DNA of 64,000 nucleotides from Trichoplax adhaerens (lineage: Eukaryota > Placozoa > Uniplacotomia > Trichoplacea > Trichoplacidae), in assembly GCF_000150275.1 (NCBI RefSeq), contig NW_002060947.1, forward strand, positions 1,520,193 through 1,584,192, in the 5' to 3' direction. Numbering within the stretch: the first letter of the stretch is position 1; each line of letters begins with the position of its first letter. The notes under the pieces were generated by a model. The model worked only from the letters and a program-made list of their open reading frames with translations, was not told where the DNA came from and did no database searches. The position numbers and the translations under genes are program-made. Of this stretch, positions 1-13,388 are shown piece after piece.

Positions 1-1309
1 TCAATCGCAAGAGCTACAGCATTATCTTGTTTCTAGTAGAATATTAATATCATCCAAATTAAAATTTTCCTTCATAAATGCAAAATCAATTAAAGCCTAC
101 AATTACCATATGCAAGATACCAGAAATAGTATTACTCACTTTATTTCAATACAATAACCTAATAATAACAATCTATTCTTCATTAATGCAACATGATAAT
201 TCTATTAATATCCTTTCAATGTCTACCATATGTTGGCGAGGTGTAACTAAAGCGATTAATACATTTCAATACTTTACTATTCAATGGTAGAGTTGAAGAG
301 TAGAACTTCAAAGATACCCTTATTTGCAATAGATCAGTATTATAATAGAAATAGAATAGTTCCATTATAATTCGACTACAACAGTTGGAAAATGTATAAT
401 TACGTACAAGGTAAGTATTGGACTTGCCGGCATTAAAAGGCACTACAACTTTTATTTAAAGAAATTAGCCATGGATAATGCATGACAACTATAGAATATT
501 TAAATTGTTTAAATTGGCTATTTACAACTATGATATCATAAGATAATAATAACGTACCGGTGTAATAGGCCAAAGTATATCCCCAAGCCCAGACTATCCC
601 CGGGTTTAATCTAGAAGTACATGTATCAAGCAATAATAAAGTTTGAGGGAAATTCTTTACATACCATAAAAAATTTTATTAAAGGTTAGAAATTATGGAT
701 ATTGTTTGATTCCTAAGCGAAGAAGAAGCTTCAAACTAAATCAGAAACATTTTGCAGGGATAGCGCAGCAAATAAATATACAATTTATATCGTTAGTTAC
801 AAGGGCATATTATAGTTTAAAACAAAGTCATGTTTGATTACCAGATTGATATCCTGTTATCTGTAAAAATTGGCCATAAATCATAGCTTCATATCTTTTT
901 TTGAGAGACAATAGTTCAAATTTTAAATTGAAAATACTAATTAATATTGACAAAAAATTTTTACCACTTAATAAGGAGAGACTAAGTTACTCGTGTTTAT
1001 TAAAGAAATTTACACTGCATCAATTTTGTCCATATTATAGTCTAAGCAAGAAATATTATCACAATGTGAGATTATAAACTTAAATACAGAACGCCTATTT
1101 TTTTAGCGATCAATAACAGCACTTTGAAGGCACAAGACAAATTGAGATTGCTACTGCAAATGTGATTTAAGGCCTGTAGCATATATTTTACACAAAACAT
1201 GCTGTTTTAAGTAAACAAAGGAATCCCACCCTTCCTAGGAATGAATATTACCAAATTTTTATTTATAGCGCCATTGGCAAGTATTGACATGCTGTTGTAA
1301 TGACATATT
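1..1309. other. Non-coding stretch, no gene recognised
   Basis: AT-rich sequence with no convincing gene. A possible minus-strand exon (610 down to 558) is flanked by an AG acceptor and a GTACGT donor and is open in two frames, but I recognise no family in either. It is treated as a finding rather than as a gene. Confidence 0.4.
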
Positions 1310-1500
1310 ATTTAAATGTAACACTGTAATTTATTATTATATTGCGACATTATAGTATACTGTACAAGTAGATATATATATACAATTACGTGTACATTCC
1401 CAGTAAATTATTTAAATACAACACTGTAATTTATTATTATAGTAGACCTTTATACTATAGGAGTAGATATATTATACAATTACCTGTACACTGCCGGTAA
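1310..1500. repeat. Two-copy direct repeat of about 95 bases
   Basis: The block around 1310-1408 is repeated around 1409-1500. Both copies carry TATTTAAAT, an ACACTGTAATTTATTATTAT core, a run of GTAGATATAT, then ACAATTAC, TGTACA and a final GTAAA. The copies differ by scattered substitutions and small indels, so this is an old duplication. Confidence 0.6.
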
Positions 1501-1519
1501 ACATAGTAGTGATTTTTAT

Positions 1520-2810
1520 CCCGAAAATAAGGGCATGAGTGTTGAGTCAAGATTTATTTTTATTTACCGAACAGTTATCTTGCTGAGTACTGTAGCTATT
1601 GTTGACAGTAGACTTAGGTGCAGTGATAACCTCTTTTCTATTTCTGAGACTAAGGGATGAATAGAAAGTAAAGATTTCCGTATGTTGCAATACTTTAATT
1701 TTTTCCATATTTTATGATTATGCAAATATGCCAAAAGATTTGTAGTCTACAAAATGTACGTATTTCTGGTTGGTGCAGTAGTAACTTTTGCTTCAATCTT
1801 GCAAATAAGGGCGTGAGCATGAAATGGAAATTTTTCCGTAAGCGGCAATACTTTGGTTTTTTCATATTTTATCTACCGTAGGATATTCTATGATTATGTG
1901 ATATCAGTTCGTATTGCCTTTATACGAATAGATTTGTATAAAATTATATACTGTACTGTAAGTATAGTGCGCGCAAACATTAATGATAGGTGTGGTAGCG
2001 ATCTCCGCAATTGTCTTGAGGATAAAGGCATGAGTATAAAGTGGAGATTTCTTATATGCTACAAATCTTTAAATTTTTATTCATGTTATATCACTGTAAT
2101 CATGATTGTACTATCTCTATAAGTATCTTAAAAATAAAGGAATAGGTATAAAGTGGAGATTTCTTATATGAGGCAATTCTTTAATTTTTTATTATTCCTA
2201 TATTCTGTGAGTATGCAAGTATAAAGTGGAGATTTTCTGTATCCTACGATACTTTAATTTTTTTATATTTTTATACTCGTATTGAATGATTATATAATTG
2301 CACGAGAGCATTTATTGTATACCATGCAACTAAAAATTACCGGTAGTTACGGTTGTGGCCTTTCTTCTTATCCCAAGAATAAGGGGATGAATATAAATGA
2401 AGATTTGCTTTACTCGGCAAATTTCAATTTTTCCATATTTACTATAATGACTACAGTATACTGTTACCTATGCATTATAATAATATATATATATACATAA
2501 TATACGTACGTAAACGGTACTAATATATTATTACTAGCTATATTAGCGATCCTCGTTATGATCTGGAGGATAAGGGCATGAGTATAAAGTAGGATTTCCA
2601 CGATAAAGCAACACTTTAATTTTCATATATAAATTTATTAATTACTGGTATCAATCATTTCATGATTACACATAAGATTGTATGAGGAGATCTACACAAT
2701 ATCCAATTAGTGACCTTAGTCCATATCAGACTACAGTACGTGTATGGCCACAAGTGTAAAGTGAAGATTTCCTGCGTATTCCTATACTTTAATTTTTTTA
2801 TATTTTATTC
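1520..2810. repeat. Degenerate tandem family with a ~60-base core
   Basis: At least eight diverged copies of one motif occur here (near 1526, 1645, 1803, 2019, 2131, 2219, 2378, 2570 and 2754). Each has roughly 'ATAAGGGCATGAGTATAA', then 'AGTGGAGATTTC', a short variable part with GCAA, and 'TACTTTAATTTTTT...ATATTTT'. Spacing varies from about 100 to 200 bases. The short reading frames that cross it look fortuitous. Confidence 0.65.
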
Positions 2811-3061
2811 AGGGTTGATTGAAATAATGAATTATAAATGAAGCCATGCTGAGATCTAGGATTACTGAAGATATAGCCGACAATTGACCATGACCTTACT
2901 ATGCGCTGTATAACAGCCCATGTAATACTGAAAGTATCATACTGTACTACTATACCATAAGTAGATCACAGCATAGTACTCTACTTTATAATTAGCTGTA
3001 CAGTATATGATTTAGCCGCCAAACATTGACAGGCTTCTACAGTACCGCTATAAATCCACTT

Positions 3062-6000
3062 ATGGCCAGTAAAATGTCCGAGAAATTTTTATGCCCCATT
3101 TGCAATATGGAAAGCACTAAAATCGAGGATTTAAATCAACATCTAGATTCCGTCCATGCTCAAGACAGCGAAGAGAAGAATCGACATGGCAAAAAAATAA
3201 GAATGGATTATGACGGTAGTTTAAACTATCTTAATTACTCCTAAAGATAAAACACATTAATTCTTTTCAAGGTGTAGATTGATTGTATAGTATTCTCTAG
3301 CAGAAGTCATTCACTTTTAACTAATGCTTAAAATTGGTTCCAACTTATTTTCTGTCATACCCCATTTCAGAGCAATACACTCTTTGTCCAAGAAGCGAAT
3401 GTGGCATAGCAGGTACGTAAAATAGCAATGGATGCCGATAATTAATCTTTCCTCTTGCCTATTTGCAATAGTCAATTATAAAAATAATAATCTACTACAG
3501 CAATATTGTACCATCGTTATTGGAATCTCATTGTTTACAATTGTAAGTTATTCAGCAATAAGATGCTGATGATAGCTCGGCATGATTTAATAGTTTATCA
3601 AATAGCTCTAGAATTGTCTATAGTAGTCGATACTAGGCTTGGCTACTTCTAAATGTTATCGCGATAATAGCAATGCCGATAATCTTTTCTCATGCTGATT
3701 TGCAAGAGTCATTCATAAAAATGATCTACTGTTTAATTGATCACCTTATGATCGTTACCTCAATGACATTATTAGTAAGCTATACAGCCATAAGATGTTA
3801 ATGAGAACTCAACATGATGTAATAGTTCACCAAATGGTGATATAATTGTCTGTAGTAGTCGATACTAGACATGGCTACCCTGACATTTTATTACGACAAT
3901 AATAATGCCTATAATCTTTCCTCATGCCTATTTACAATAGTCACTCGTAAAATAAATCACTTTTCTCTCGTTGTCTGAATGTCATTATTTATAAATGTAA
4001 GTCGTATAGCTATAAGATGCGAATGATAACTTAACATAATGTAACAGTTCGTCAAATGGCGATATTGTTGTCTTTAGTAGTCGATACTAGGCATGGCTGC
4101 TCAAAAATTTTATCATGTGTGGAGGTTATTCTGCCTCGATGATAATTTTGATTTATATTGTAGTCGCTCTAACAGAATACGAAGATCACCTACTAGCTCA
4201 TTCTTTACAAGATAGTGATATTCAGGTACTGAATATTCTTTATCGCTGATATAGGAGCTATGCACTCATTGTAAAAGGCAAACTTTCTCACTCGTGGCCT
4301 GTAAATCATCGATACTATTTGTAACGAAAGAGCATATAGCCTATAACTCTCTCTATATATAATTAGCGTTAAAACTGCCTTTTGCAAAATAGTCTTCAAG
4401 TAGGAAACAATCTGACGAAGGATATTACAAGCAAGGTGTGCGGTTCTTAGAGAAAATGGTGGATAGCAATCGTATGCAAGTTGGAGAATATCTTAAACAG
4501 AAGGCACGATTGTTAGAATCTACTAAGGGTGGCATTGATGATAATAAAACTCGGACATGTGGTAAGATGATTATCCATTTCAAACATCTTCTGTATAAGT
4601 CTTTGATTAGTATAACTCCTTACGAAGCATTATAGTCCTAGCTACAGTACTAACAAAGATAAAGCTACGTATCTTTCAGCGATTGAGTTAATTAATTTAT
4701 ACCTAGCGCTGTAATTTTAGAAATGCAAGGTAAAAAGGATTCATCTGAAGTGAATCTTGGAATAACGAAATGTCGACTATTTATAATTCTCATTTTTCAT
4801 TTAACCTAATCTATTCGTATATTTATTTTCAGAATTGTATTGAGAGTCTAAATTTTGCCTTTTTTAGGCATTATTGAATATTTACGTAACTTTTATTCCA
4901 ACGATGGTAAAAAAGAAGTAATCTTATGCTTACCAGTTGATCATTTCTCATCAAATTATGCTGACTTCGGATGGGGTTGTGGCTATCGTAATATTCAAAT
5001 GTTACTTTCGTGCCTAATGGGATGTTCTCAATATAAATCAGTGCTTTTTAGTGGTGAGCAACTTATGTTAATCAATCTCCCCATTTCGCATATTTTAATA
5101 AGATAAAGACTAGACCATTAATATCCTATTTAAATTACTGTTATAGTCAAAGTGCATTTATTAATCTTTACATATCGTATACCCTGTTACTACTTAGAAA
5201 TCCCTTCCGTAACTGAATTGCAGTCATACATTGAGAGAGCCTGGAAGAAAGGTTATCATTATTAATCCAAAATTAAACGTGTTTATGTAACTATAAGTAA
5301 TTCCATAAATGCTTGTCAAGTCTTCCTTATTCATTCGACTACTCTGTACGTGATTAGGCTTTGATGTTGAAGGCGCATCGCAGTTGGGTAATTGTCTTCA
5401 TAATACAAAAAAATGGATAGGAGCAACTGAAATTGCCTCATTATTTTTATCAAAACATGTTTGGTAATCTGGATTTAATCTCAAATATAGATCAAAACTG
5501 TCATATCAGCATTAAGTGGATTATTGTACGTTCCTATTATTATAAGGTGTAAACTGGTAGATTTCTCAAAAGCTTCCGACGATGGAACTCATCCAAAACT
5601 GTTTCAGTGGGTATCAGATTATTTTAAGGGATTAAAAACGACTCATCATCAGTCCTCGGCAATGCCATCTTTAACATTTCCACCGTTATATTTACAGCAT
5701 GATGGTAAGCAGTCTATTTGTTCCTATAATTGCTCTTCTACTGTATACATATACATTGCAGTTTAATTACTTTCGTAATAACAACTTATAGGTCACAGTA
5801 GACTAATTATTGGAATAGAACATGACCATCATAGAAAGTTGAATGCACTATTAATCTTTGATCCATCTGTCAAGCCTTCCAAAATGCGCAACATTATGAA
5901 TGTGGAAACCCGGCAAGCACTAGGACATATTTCAATTTTACGATTTCAGTTATCGAGATTGAAAGCAAAGCAATACCAGATAGCGTTTATCGATGGTATC

Positions 6001-6150
6001 ATCAACAATCAAGATATCGAAGTGAGAAAATAGCGATTAGCAATGCTAATTCTTATCATATTTTATGGTGCAAGATACCTAATAAGATTATTACTTCATG
6101 TTTTATTTCGACAGAAAGCTAAAGTTATCAAGTCCATTTTGGAGACATAA
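3062..6150 (+). CDS. ZUP1: ZUP1-like zinc-finger UFM1-type deubiquitinase (multi-exon)
   Basis: ZUP1 (ZUFSP) is a cysteine protease that cleaves long K63-linked ubiquitin chains and acts in genome stability. Proposed exons: 3062-3215, 3372-3413, 4164-4225, ~4404 or 4432 to 4561, 4868-5053, 5198-5251, 5358-5463, 5547-5704, 5792-6021 and 6115-6150. The first ATG in frame is at 3062. A C2H2 finger (CPIC...HLDSVH) comes first. A second finger is split across exons 2 and 3 (CPRSEC then DHLLAH). Exon 4 ends with DDNKTRTCG, the lead-in to the peptidase. Exon 5 has the catalytic-Cys motif FGWGCGYRNIQMLLSCL. Later exons carry KKWIGATE, LVDFSKASDDGTHP with the likely catalytic His, and LLIFDPS with the likely Asp. 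The N-terminal region is much shorter than in vertebrates. Uncertain points are the start of exon 4 and whether the gene ends at 6033 by read-through or at 6150 after a last small exon. Confidence 0.87.
3421..4115. repeat. Three-copy tandem repeat (~235 bases) inside a ZUP1 intron
   Basis: Copies start near 3421, 3665 and 3895. Shared blocks are GCAATGCCGATAATCTTTC, TTTGCAATAGTCA, ATAAGATGC, and GTAGTCGATACTAGGCATGG near the end of each copy. The array fills most of the intron between the exons at 3372-3413 and 4164-4225. Confidence 0.75.
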
Positions 6151-7386
6151 ATTTACTAATGTATAAATTTTTAACGTTGAATGTAATTCAGAGTGATTGT
6201 CGCTGTAATTTATTCTCCCTAAAATCCTCTTTCTGTATATATTTTACTGTCATCAGCAAGGTTATGCTGACAGCATGTATTTATCGCTGTTATTCTTCTG
6301 TAAGAAGATTCTAGGTATAATCTTTAATGCAGTATCATTCATGATTTGAAACTATCTTTACCTTATTTTCGCTAAACTGTGTTTTCAGAAAAACGAATAC
6401 AGCAATGGCCAAATAATGTTACCATTATTTTATTTATAGGAGTAGAATCAGATACAAAAATTATAAAATCTAAAACTCGAATTAATTGATTATTTATGCT
6501 CTGGTATTAAAACAGGTATTTAAAATGAAAAATAAAACACTAATACCTTTAGTAGTAGCACTGCATACAGTAGTATCCATCTTTTGTAACGCGATTCATA
6601 CAATCTTGCTTATCATAAATCAGTAGTGTTAAATCAATTTACTTATTGGTACATTGATATAGATAACATGCATGCAATAATCCTGCGCCAATACATACGA
6701 AGTTATGTGAAGCTCTCTTCTATCTCTGATTTTATCTTAGTTGCTTACTCTGTCCTACTCAATATGTAACGAATATAGCAGATCGAATACCGTTATTTCA
6801 ATAGAGTTACCAGATTTATATGTTGCCCTCAATTCTTATGTCGGTATCGATATCTAGCTATTCTATTCCATGGAAAATATCCTATACACAATCCTGCTAC
6901 TCATTGCTTTGGGGTACCGTTTAATCACTAATAATAATAGAGCAATCATGCTCTTCTTTAGCGGCCATTAACATCCTTTGTGCGAGATTTATATAGCTAA
7001 CATTGTTTCATATTGAACGTTCCGTATATGTGTAGATAGATTAAACTTATGATCACGATGATGACGAATGATGGCAACAATAAATTATAATAAATTATAA
7101 TTGATAATATTAAAATAACGCCTTCGCTCGTTAAATATATTCTTGAAAAGGTAAACACAATTTGCATTTTGTCAGTATTTTTACCATATGTTCTAATAAT
7201 ATTAATATAAAAACTGGAGAAATGATGACTCTACTTTGTTCTTAATTGGCTTCATATAGGAATTATAATAAAGGAGATCTAGCTACGTGAACATTCGTAA
7301 CTTAAAGCTTTTATCATTTTAAATTAATTTGCTCTAAGACAACTCCATCTATCTGAGGTCTTGTGATAACAGTTAAATAGTAAAAG
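6151..7386. other. Intergenic gap between ZUP1 and the glutamate receptor
   Basis: AT-rich DNA with no coding-like exon seen. It must hold the 3' end of ZUP1 (an AATAAA lies near 6531) and the promoter and 5' UTR of the receptor that starts at 7387. No TATA box or other defined promoter element can be singled out in this background. Confidence 0.4.
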
Positions 7387-10300
7387 ATGAGGCCGATAAG
7401 GTTCTCTATTCTACTTTTCAGTCTTTTCTTTCTGTTAACACCACAGTCAGTTAATATGATTGAAATTAATGTTGGTAAGATTTTCTTTGAAAATGCTTCA
7501 TTTTTTATGTATACTAGTTTAGACTGTACTCATAAGCTTATGCCTGTGGGTTCTAAAATTTCTTGCTTAATACTGTTGATAAAAATATTATTTCGCCCTC
7601 GTTATTTTTAGTAAATCTATCAACAGATGTGTACTTATTCCATGATAGTATAAAATGTCTTTTCTTAAAACAACTTTTAAATTTTAGGTGGATTATTTCC
7701 GGATAATATCCATAAAATGCAAGTTGAAATTGCTTTTGATTATGGTATTAAATATGTCAACGAAAAAATTCTTAAGCCTTACAATATCGTATTAAATGGA
7801 ATCAAAAACTATTCCAAACCCCTCGATTTACTTTCAGCTACTAACCAAGGTAACACACAGCTATTCTGGTCTATTTTTTAGGATTTATAATGTGAATTAA
7901 TACTGTATCAAACTTCATCTTAGCCTGCTGGCAAATTACGAACGGAGCAGTAGCAATATTTGGACCATTTTATTCTAACTTAAACCAAGCTATCGGACTA
8001 TACTGTACCGACTTGGGAAATGGAGTAACTCATTTTCAAGCATCAGACGATCATCAGTCTCATCATTTGGATTCAGATAAATCATTCAAAATGCATCCAT
8101 CGCATTCAGACTTGAATAAAATTGCTTTGCAAGCTATTGAATTTCTGTCATGGAAAAAAATATCTATTATTTATGATGGTAAGATATTAATACCTAAGAC
8201 ATCAATGTTGTACTGTAATAGCCTAAACGATGTTGCTACTTTTTATCTGTCTAATTAAGTTTCTTCGTTCTATCATTTAGTACGATAAAGCTCGAGTACA
8301 TAGCAGAATTATGTAATTTTACTTCAAGTTATTGAATGCCTAGTTTAAAATATATCGGAAAATGATAATTAGTGTGCCTTGAGCACTATACCATATTGCA
8401 GTATTCAGTACGGCTTTCAGATATTATTTTATCGTCCTTAATAGAATACTTATTGGATTTTATCCTCATTGAGTTAATAAACATTCAAATACCATATACG
8501 ATGATACCTTTAAAACTTGCTTAACTCATGACAAGATATGTGCTAACTCATTCCAAATGGCCACAAAGGATAGACGAGAAAATTTTACTAGTAATTGCAA
8601 TATTTGATTACAATAATAGTCCCTACCGCATTTTTTAGCGGAACGATATTTGATTTTAAATAGTACGCATTAATTTTAACTTTGCTAATCCATGATCACG
8701 ATATCATGATTCTATATTGGACTTGTATTTTCACTGAATAGCTAACTAGGAACATTTACGCCTCATAACTATAGAACATATGATAATCTATTTATTCCAC
8801 GTAAGAATAACTTTCGTCTCGAAAAGGTAGATTTATTTTGGTACAGATATAATAATAATTACAGAGTTTAATACCACGAATTGGCCAGATATTCAGAAAC
8901 TTTATTCATACCCTAAATCGATCATTAAGATTTCTTCAAATCTGTTCATTCCATTTTCATGACACTAAGATTGCTATAACTGTAATATAAGCTGATGAAA
9001 ATGATAATCCCTGATCAAACAAAAATGTAATGTATCTAAACTAATTATAATTATTAGTAATCTTACATTAATTTTATGCTTAGAGTGTCTTAACATTGCC
9101 TGTTCTTTTTCTATAGATTTTGATCATATTGAGCATTTGGTGCTGACTGCAAATTTAAATCGAATACATATTACTAGTCATCGATTAAAATATCGATCTA
9201 ATTTCGATGAAATGCTAGCAGATGCAGTTTATATTATGAACCAGATTAAAACTTATCGTCATTATAGTATTTTTATATCGTGTCAAGATGATTGCTTAAT
9301 TGCTACCCTTCTTGCTGTAAGTAAAACTGTGGCTTGATGATTTGATCGTCTTTGATAGTAAACAATCGAATGATTTGATTTTATATTACAATAAGGCTAA
9401 AAAAACTGGACTCCTATCAGCAAAATACGATTACTTAACCACGAACTTGGTATAGATTTAATACCTTGAATTCAAGCTTACACTTGTATGCTAAATTAAT
9501 AATTTAATATAACAATTTTCCTTTAGGATACTAAAAAAATTGTAAAAGAATTAGCACTGCATAGCTTGGGTCTTGGAAACATTAAGAATATTATTGTAAG
9601 CTATCTTGATGCTTTACCTGATAGAAAAGTCACTGAAAATCAAATTTTAGAATTATGGAATACCACAAATGAAGCTAATAATTCGACTGCAAGAGTTCCT
9701 TTTGGCCTTCGGGTGGGTTTTAAGTATATTTGATGCACTAATGCTTTTGTAGCACTTCAAACAGAAAATTTATAGAAATAATCGATAGGATTATATTAAA
9801 ATGTAACTGTAGATATTGAAAGATTTTTCCTGTTATGATAATCGCTGAAATTTTACTTTTGGCTGTGATCTATTACACTAATTATAAAGCTTTAAATGAC
9901 TCAATAACTTTCAAAGATAGCGCAATAAAGGCTTAACCTAATTTAAGATTTCTATATTTTACTTGCTATTATAATTTAATTTCACTCGATTGGCAATAGT
10001 ATCTAATCCATGCATCATTTTATTCATAATTTTAACGGAATCATGCTAGCTGGATGCTATGCTAGCATTTGATGGAATATTAACGCTAAGTAAAGCTCTT
10101 ATTGAGGTGGCTAATGATACCAGTTTTCTTGATGCACTGGAATCAAGACCTACTACTTGTGAGAAGTACGGTATGCAAGCAAATTGGACAGGTTATGCAA
10201 CCTTAATTGAGTCTATACAAAAGGTATGATTTATAAAAGCGAAGTATACTCGGTTCCATTAAGAAATTGACAGCTGAAGTAGCGCGAAAAATCTGATTAT

Positions 10301-13300
10301 TATGTCGCTGCTGATTTATAAAGATTTCGGGATTCTGAATATTTAGTAAAGTAAAATTGTATTTTTTCTCGGGAGTAACTATATACTGATATCGACAGAT
10401 CTGAATCATATTCCAAAAATAAATTTGTTGCCTTCTCATCGATTAAGACATATGATTGCAGCCATTGCTCACTTTCTTTCGGATAACATATCAGTGCTGC
10501 AGTTGTATCAGTTATATTAACTCCTGATATCTTTTAATTTATGATCAAGTTTTCTTTAGTAATGCATATATTCATTAACTAATAATATCTATGGTGTCAA
10601 ATCAATCATAAAATACAATATTATTCGCTACTATAACTTAAATCCAAATTTCAAATAAATTAAAAGTAATGAAGTTATTACAATACGGAACGTAACCACG
10701 TTCAGACAAGTTCCTGAGTTAATGAATTTATGATAAGAAAATAGCAACAAGCTTTAATTTTGCTTACTTTTTATCATGATTAAAATAAACTCAGCCAATC
10801 ATCGTTTTCAATCAATTTACGGATTTGAGTAGCGTTTTTTATCATATTGATTACTTTAACTATGATATGATATTGAAAGGATAATAAGCTTCCTAGTATA
10901 AACTTAATGCGCAATTTTAGGTCCCATCGAAAACTAAGCTACAAAAATACTTTTATCTACCTGTGCATAATTTTTAATTTTTAGAAAGTTTTAAACTTCA
11001 ACTCCTTTTAGATATCGAACTATATCTATAGCGATTCTCGAATTATTACCATTTTTGATAGATTCACGTAAATTTTTTTCCACATATATTAATTTTCAGG
11101 AATTTGTAGTATAATAATGAAGTCACACTAAATCTATTCTATTTGATGATTTACATATTTTTCGATATATCTTAAAAGATTTGAGCGTAGAAATTGAGAC
11201 ACTTTAGTGATTCAGATATTTATAAATATTTTAATAAGGTTCGCGCGTAAAAAATCGAAAGTATTTGACGATTTGAATATCTTCAGACACTGTATTTTAA
11301 ATGATTTATGCATGGAAATAGAAACTATTTAACAATTTAGATATTTTTCGATATTAAATAGTTTGTGTGTAGATTCAGCAACTTAATGATATCTATAGCC
11401 TATGTTTGATTTAATAACATTGTTATGTTCTTATGATAGCAAAGAATTACGGGAATGACAGGCCCTATCTACTTTGATAAAGAAAATAAACGGCAACGTT
11501 TTCAATTTTTGTTTGGAACAGAATCATTAAATGATGGTAAAGTGACGATTGTAAGTCAGCACCAAGATTTTGATGGCAGGAATATTATTTTAAAGTAAAT
11601 CTCTAGTCATCGATGATTTGAGTTATTACCTATTTAGTGAGTATTTAATGATTGCCATAATCACTTTAACTTGCCTAGACTCTATTTATAGAAAGATGGA
11701 AAGTAATTGATTTATGTTCTCCATGCCGGTGTTATATATAATTTAGAAAGTTTATAAGCAAATTTACCATTTCATTCTTGCAGTTGGCTACAATAAATTC
11801 AAGCGATTACCAAATGCAATGGAAAAGCGAGGCACTACAAAAAACTCTCATCGTTACCACATTGTTGGTAAGTCGTTGCTCAACGATATCGATGATCAAG
11901 AATGTCTCTGGCACTAGCATTTCTTTGTATTAATACTATTTACAATTAATATTTTAGTCTAAACCATTTGTCATGAAAAATCCAAAGGCCACAAATGAAG
12001 ATAATTTATATCATGGATTTTGTATCGATTTACTGAAGGAAATTGCCCGTCGTTTAGATTTTAAATATGTTATCCATGTAGAGAGTGACATGATATACGG
12101 TGCTAAGAAGAATGGTACCTGGAATGGCCTGATCGGTGAATTAGTAGAAAAGGTATATGATATGGAAGGATAATTAATTTAATAAAGGCCCTGCTGTAAT
12201 GAATTTCTACATTGAATATAAATTATTATTTTCTATTGATTGAATACTTAAAAATCTTATATCACTTTATTCGTACTAACTCAACCCTAGAAAGCAGATT
12301 TGGCCTTCGCTGATTTAACTATTACAGCTGAACGTGAAGAAGTGGTGGAATTTACAAAACCTTATTTAAATATGGACGCCACAGCGTTATTGAAGAAAAA
12401 AAACATTGACGAAGTCAATCGTGTATTTGCTTTTACTAGACCTTTCTCGATGAATGTTTGGATCTCGATCATCATCTCAGCCTTTATCGTTGCTCTTTAC
12501 TTATGGCTCATTGGCCGATTTAGTCCTTACGATTGGTATTTTGATCCACCTCCAAGTAGTACTGGAGATGAATCGAATTTTTCCAATAGTTTGTGGTTTG
12601 TTGTAGGTGCTTTTATGCAACAAGGTACTGAAAATACACCTCGTTCTATGTCATGCCGCACTATTGGTTTCTTTTGGTGGCTATTTGTGCTGGTTATTAT
12701 CTCTAGTTATACTGCCAACTTGGCTGCATTTATGACACATAGTCAGATTACGACTGAAATTCAAACTTTAAAAGAATTAGCTCATTCTTCCATTACTTAC
12801 GGCACTGTCCGTGATAGTCAATTGCATGAATATTTTAAATATGCAGAATTGCATACCTACGAAGATATGTGGCTTAAAATGAAAGCAAATCTAAGTAATG
12901 CTTTAGTTGAGACATCGATCGAAGGTGTGGAAAAAGTGCAAAATAGCACTTACCCGTATGGTTTTATTTGGGATACGCCATATTTAGAATATATTGTCAA
13001 TCATAAGGATTGCAATCTCTTCTATTTGCGTGAAACTTTCGATTCTAAAGGCTACGGAATTGCATTGCAATCTGGCTCTATTTGGTATCAAGCTATTTCA
13101 TCTCAGGTATTAAAATTAGCTGAAGAGGGCTTTATACAAGAACGCTATGATTTTTGGTGGCGAAATGGGATCAAATGTAAGCCAGCCGATTCCTTAGCTA
13201 CGGCTGGCAGTGACAATAGTGAAAATGGCCGTCTGACATGGCTTGATGCATCGGGAACATTTTATCTCCTTATAATTGGCGTGGTGGTTTCCCTACTAGT

Positions 13301-13388
13301 TTTACTGGCTGAATTATTCTGGGACAGAAAAGGAAAATATCAAGCTCGGCTCTTAGCGGTAAGTTCAACTTACCCAATGCAGCAGTGA
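7387..13388 (+). CDS. Ionotropic glutamate receptor subunit (10 exons, complete)
   Basis: A ligand-gated cation channel subunit of the plasma membrane. Exons: 7387-7474, 7688-7849, 7924-8178, 9117-9316, 9527-9712, 10050-10223, 11440-11550, 11784-11867, 11958-12152 and 12291-13388. All phases agree and give 850 residues, a normal family length. Order: signal peptide (~1-22), amino-terminal domain from GGLFPDNIH to about residue 400, ligand-binding S1 (SKPFVMKN, HGFCIDLLKEI, DLTITAERE), M1 (~539-561), the M2 pore loop with FMQQG, M3 with SYTANLAAF (~624-632), S2, M4 (~809-829) and a short tail. Pore Gln595 is the unedited form of the Q/R site. The S2 cysteines (~726, 781) are kept. Ligand contacts are mixed: Thr495 and Arg500 remain, but the AMPA-type Pro, Ser-Thr and Glu contacts read Asp493, Gln662-Leu663 and Asp713. 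The natural ligand is therefore unclear, and it may be glycine or another amino acid. I cannot assign a subfamily with certainty. Confidence 0.95.
11140..11390. repeat. Intronic tandem repeat, ~60-65 base unit
   Basis: About four diverged copies of a unit with GATTTxxATATTTTTCGATAT, then a TTTGxGCGTAGAAAT-like block and ACTATTTAACGATTT. The array lies in the 1.2 kb intron between receptor exons 6 and 7, close to the acceptor of exon 7. Confidence 0.55.

Noticed and set aside
4205-4399. Minus-strand frame overlapping ZUP1
   Set aside because: It lies over a ZUP1 exon and intron on the other strand and has no recognisable content.
13359-13385. A 26-base intron ending at the CAG before the receptor stop
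   Set aside because: It is far below any working intron length in this window (about 70 bases at least), so a direct splice there was discarded.
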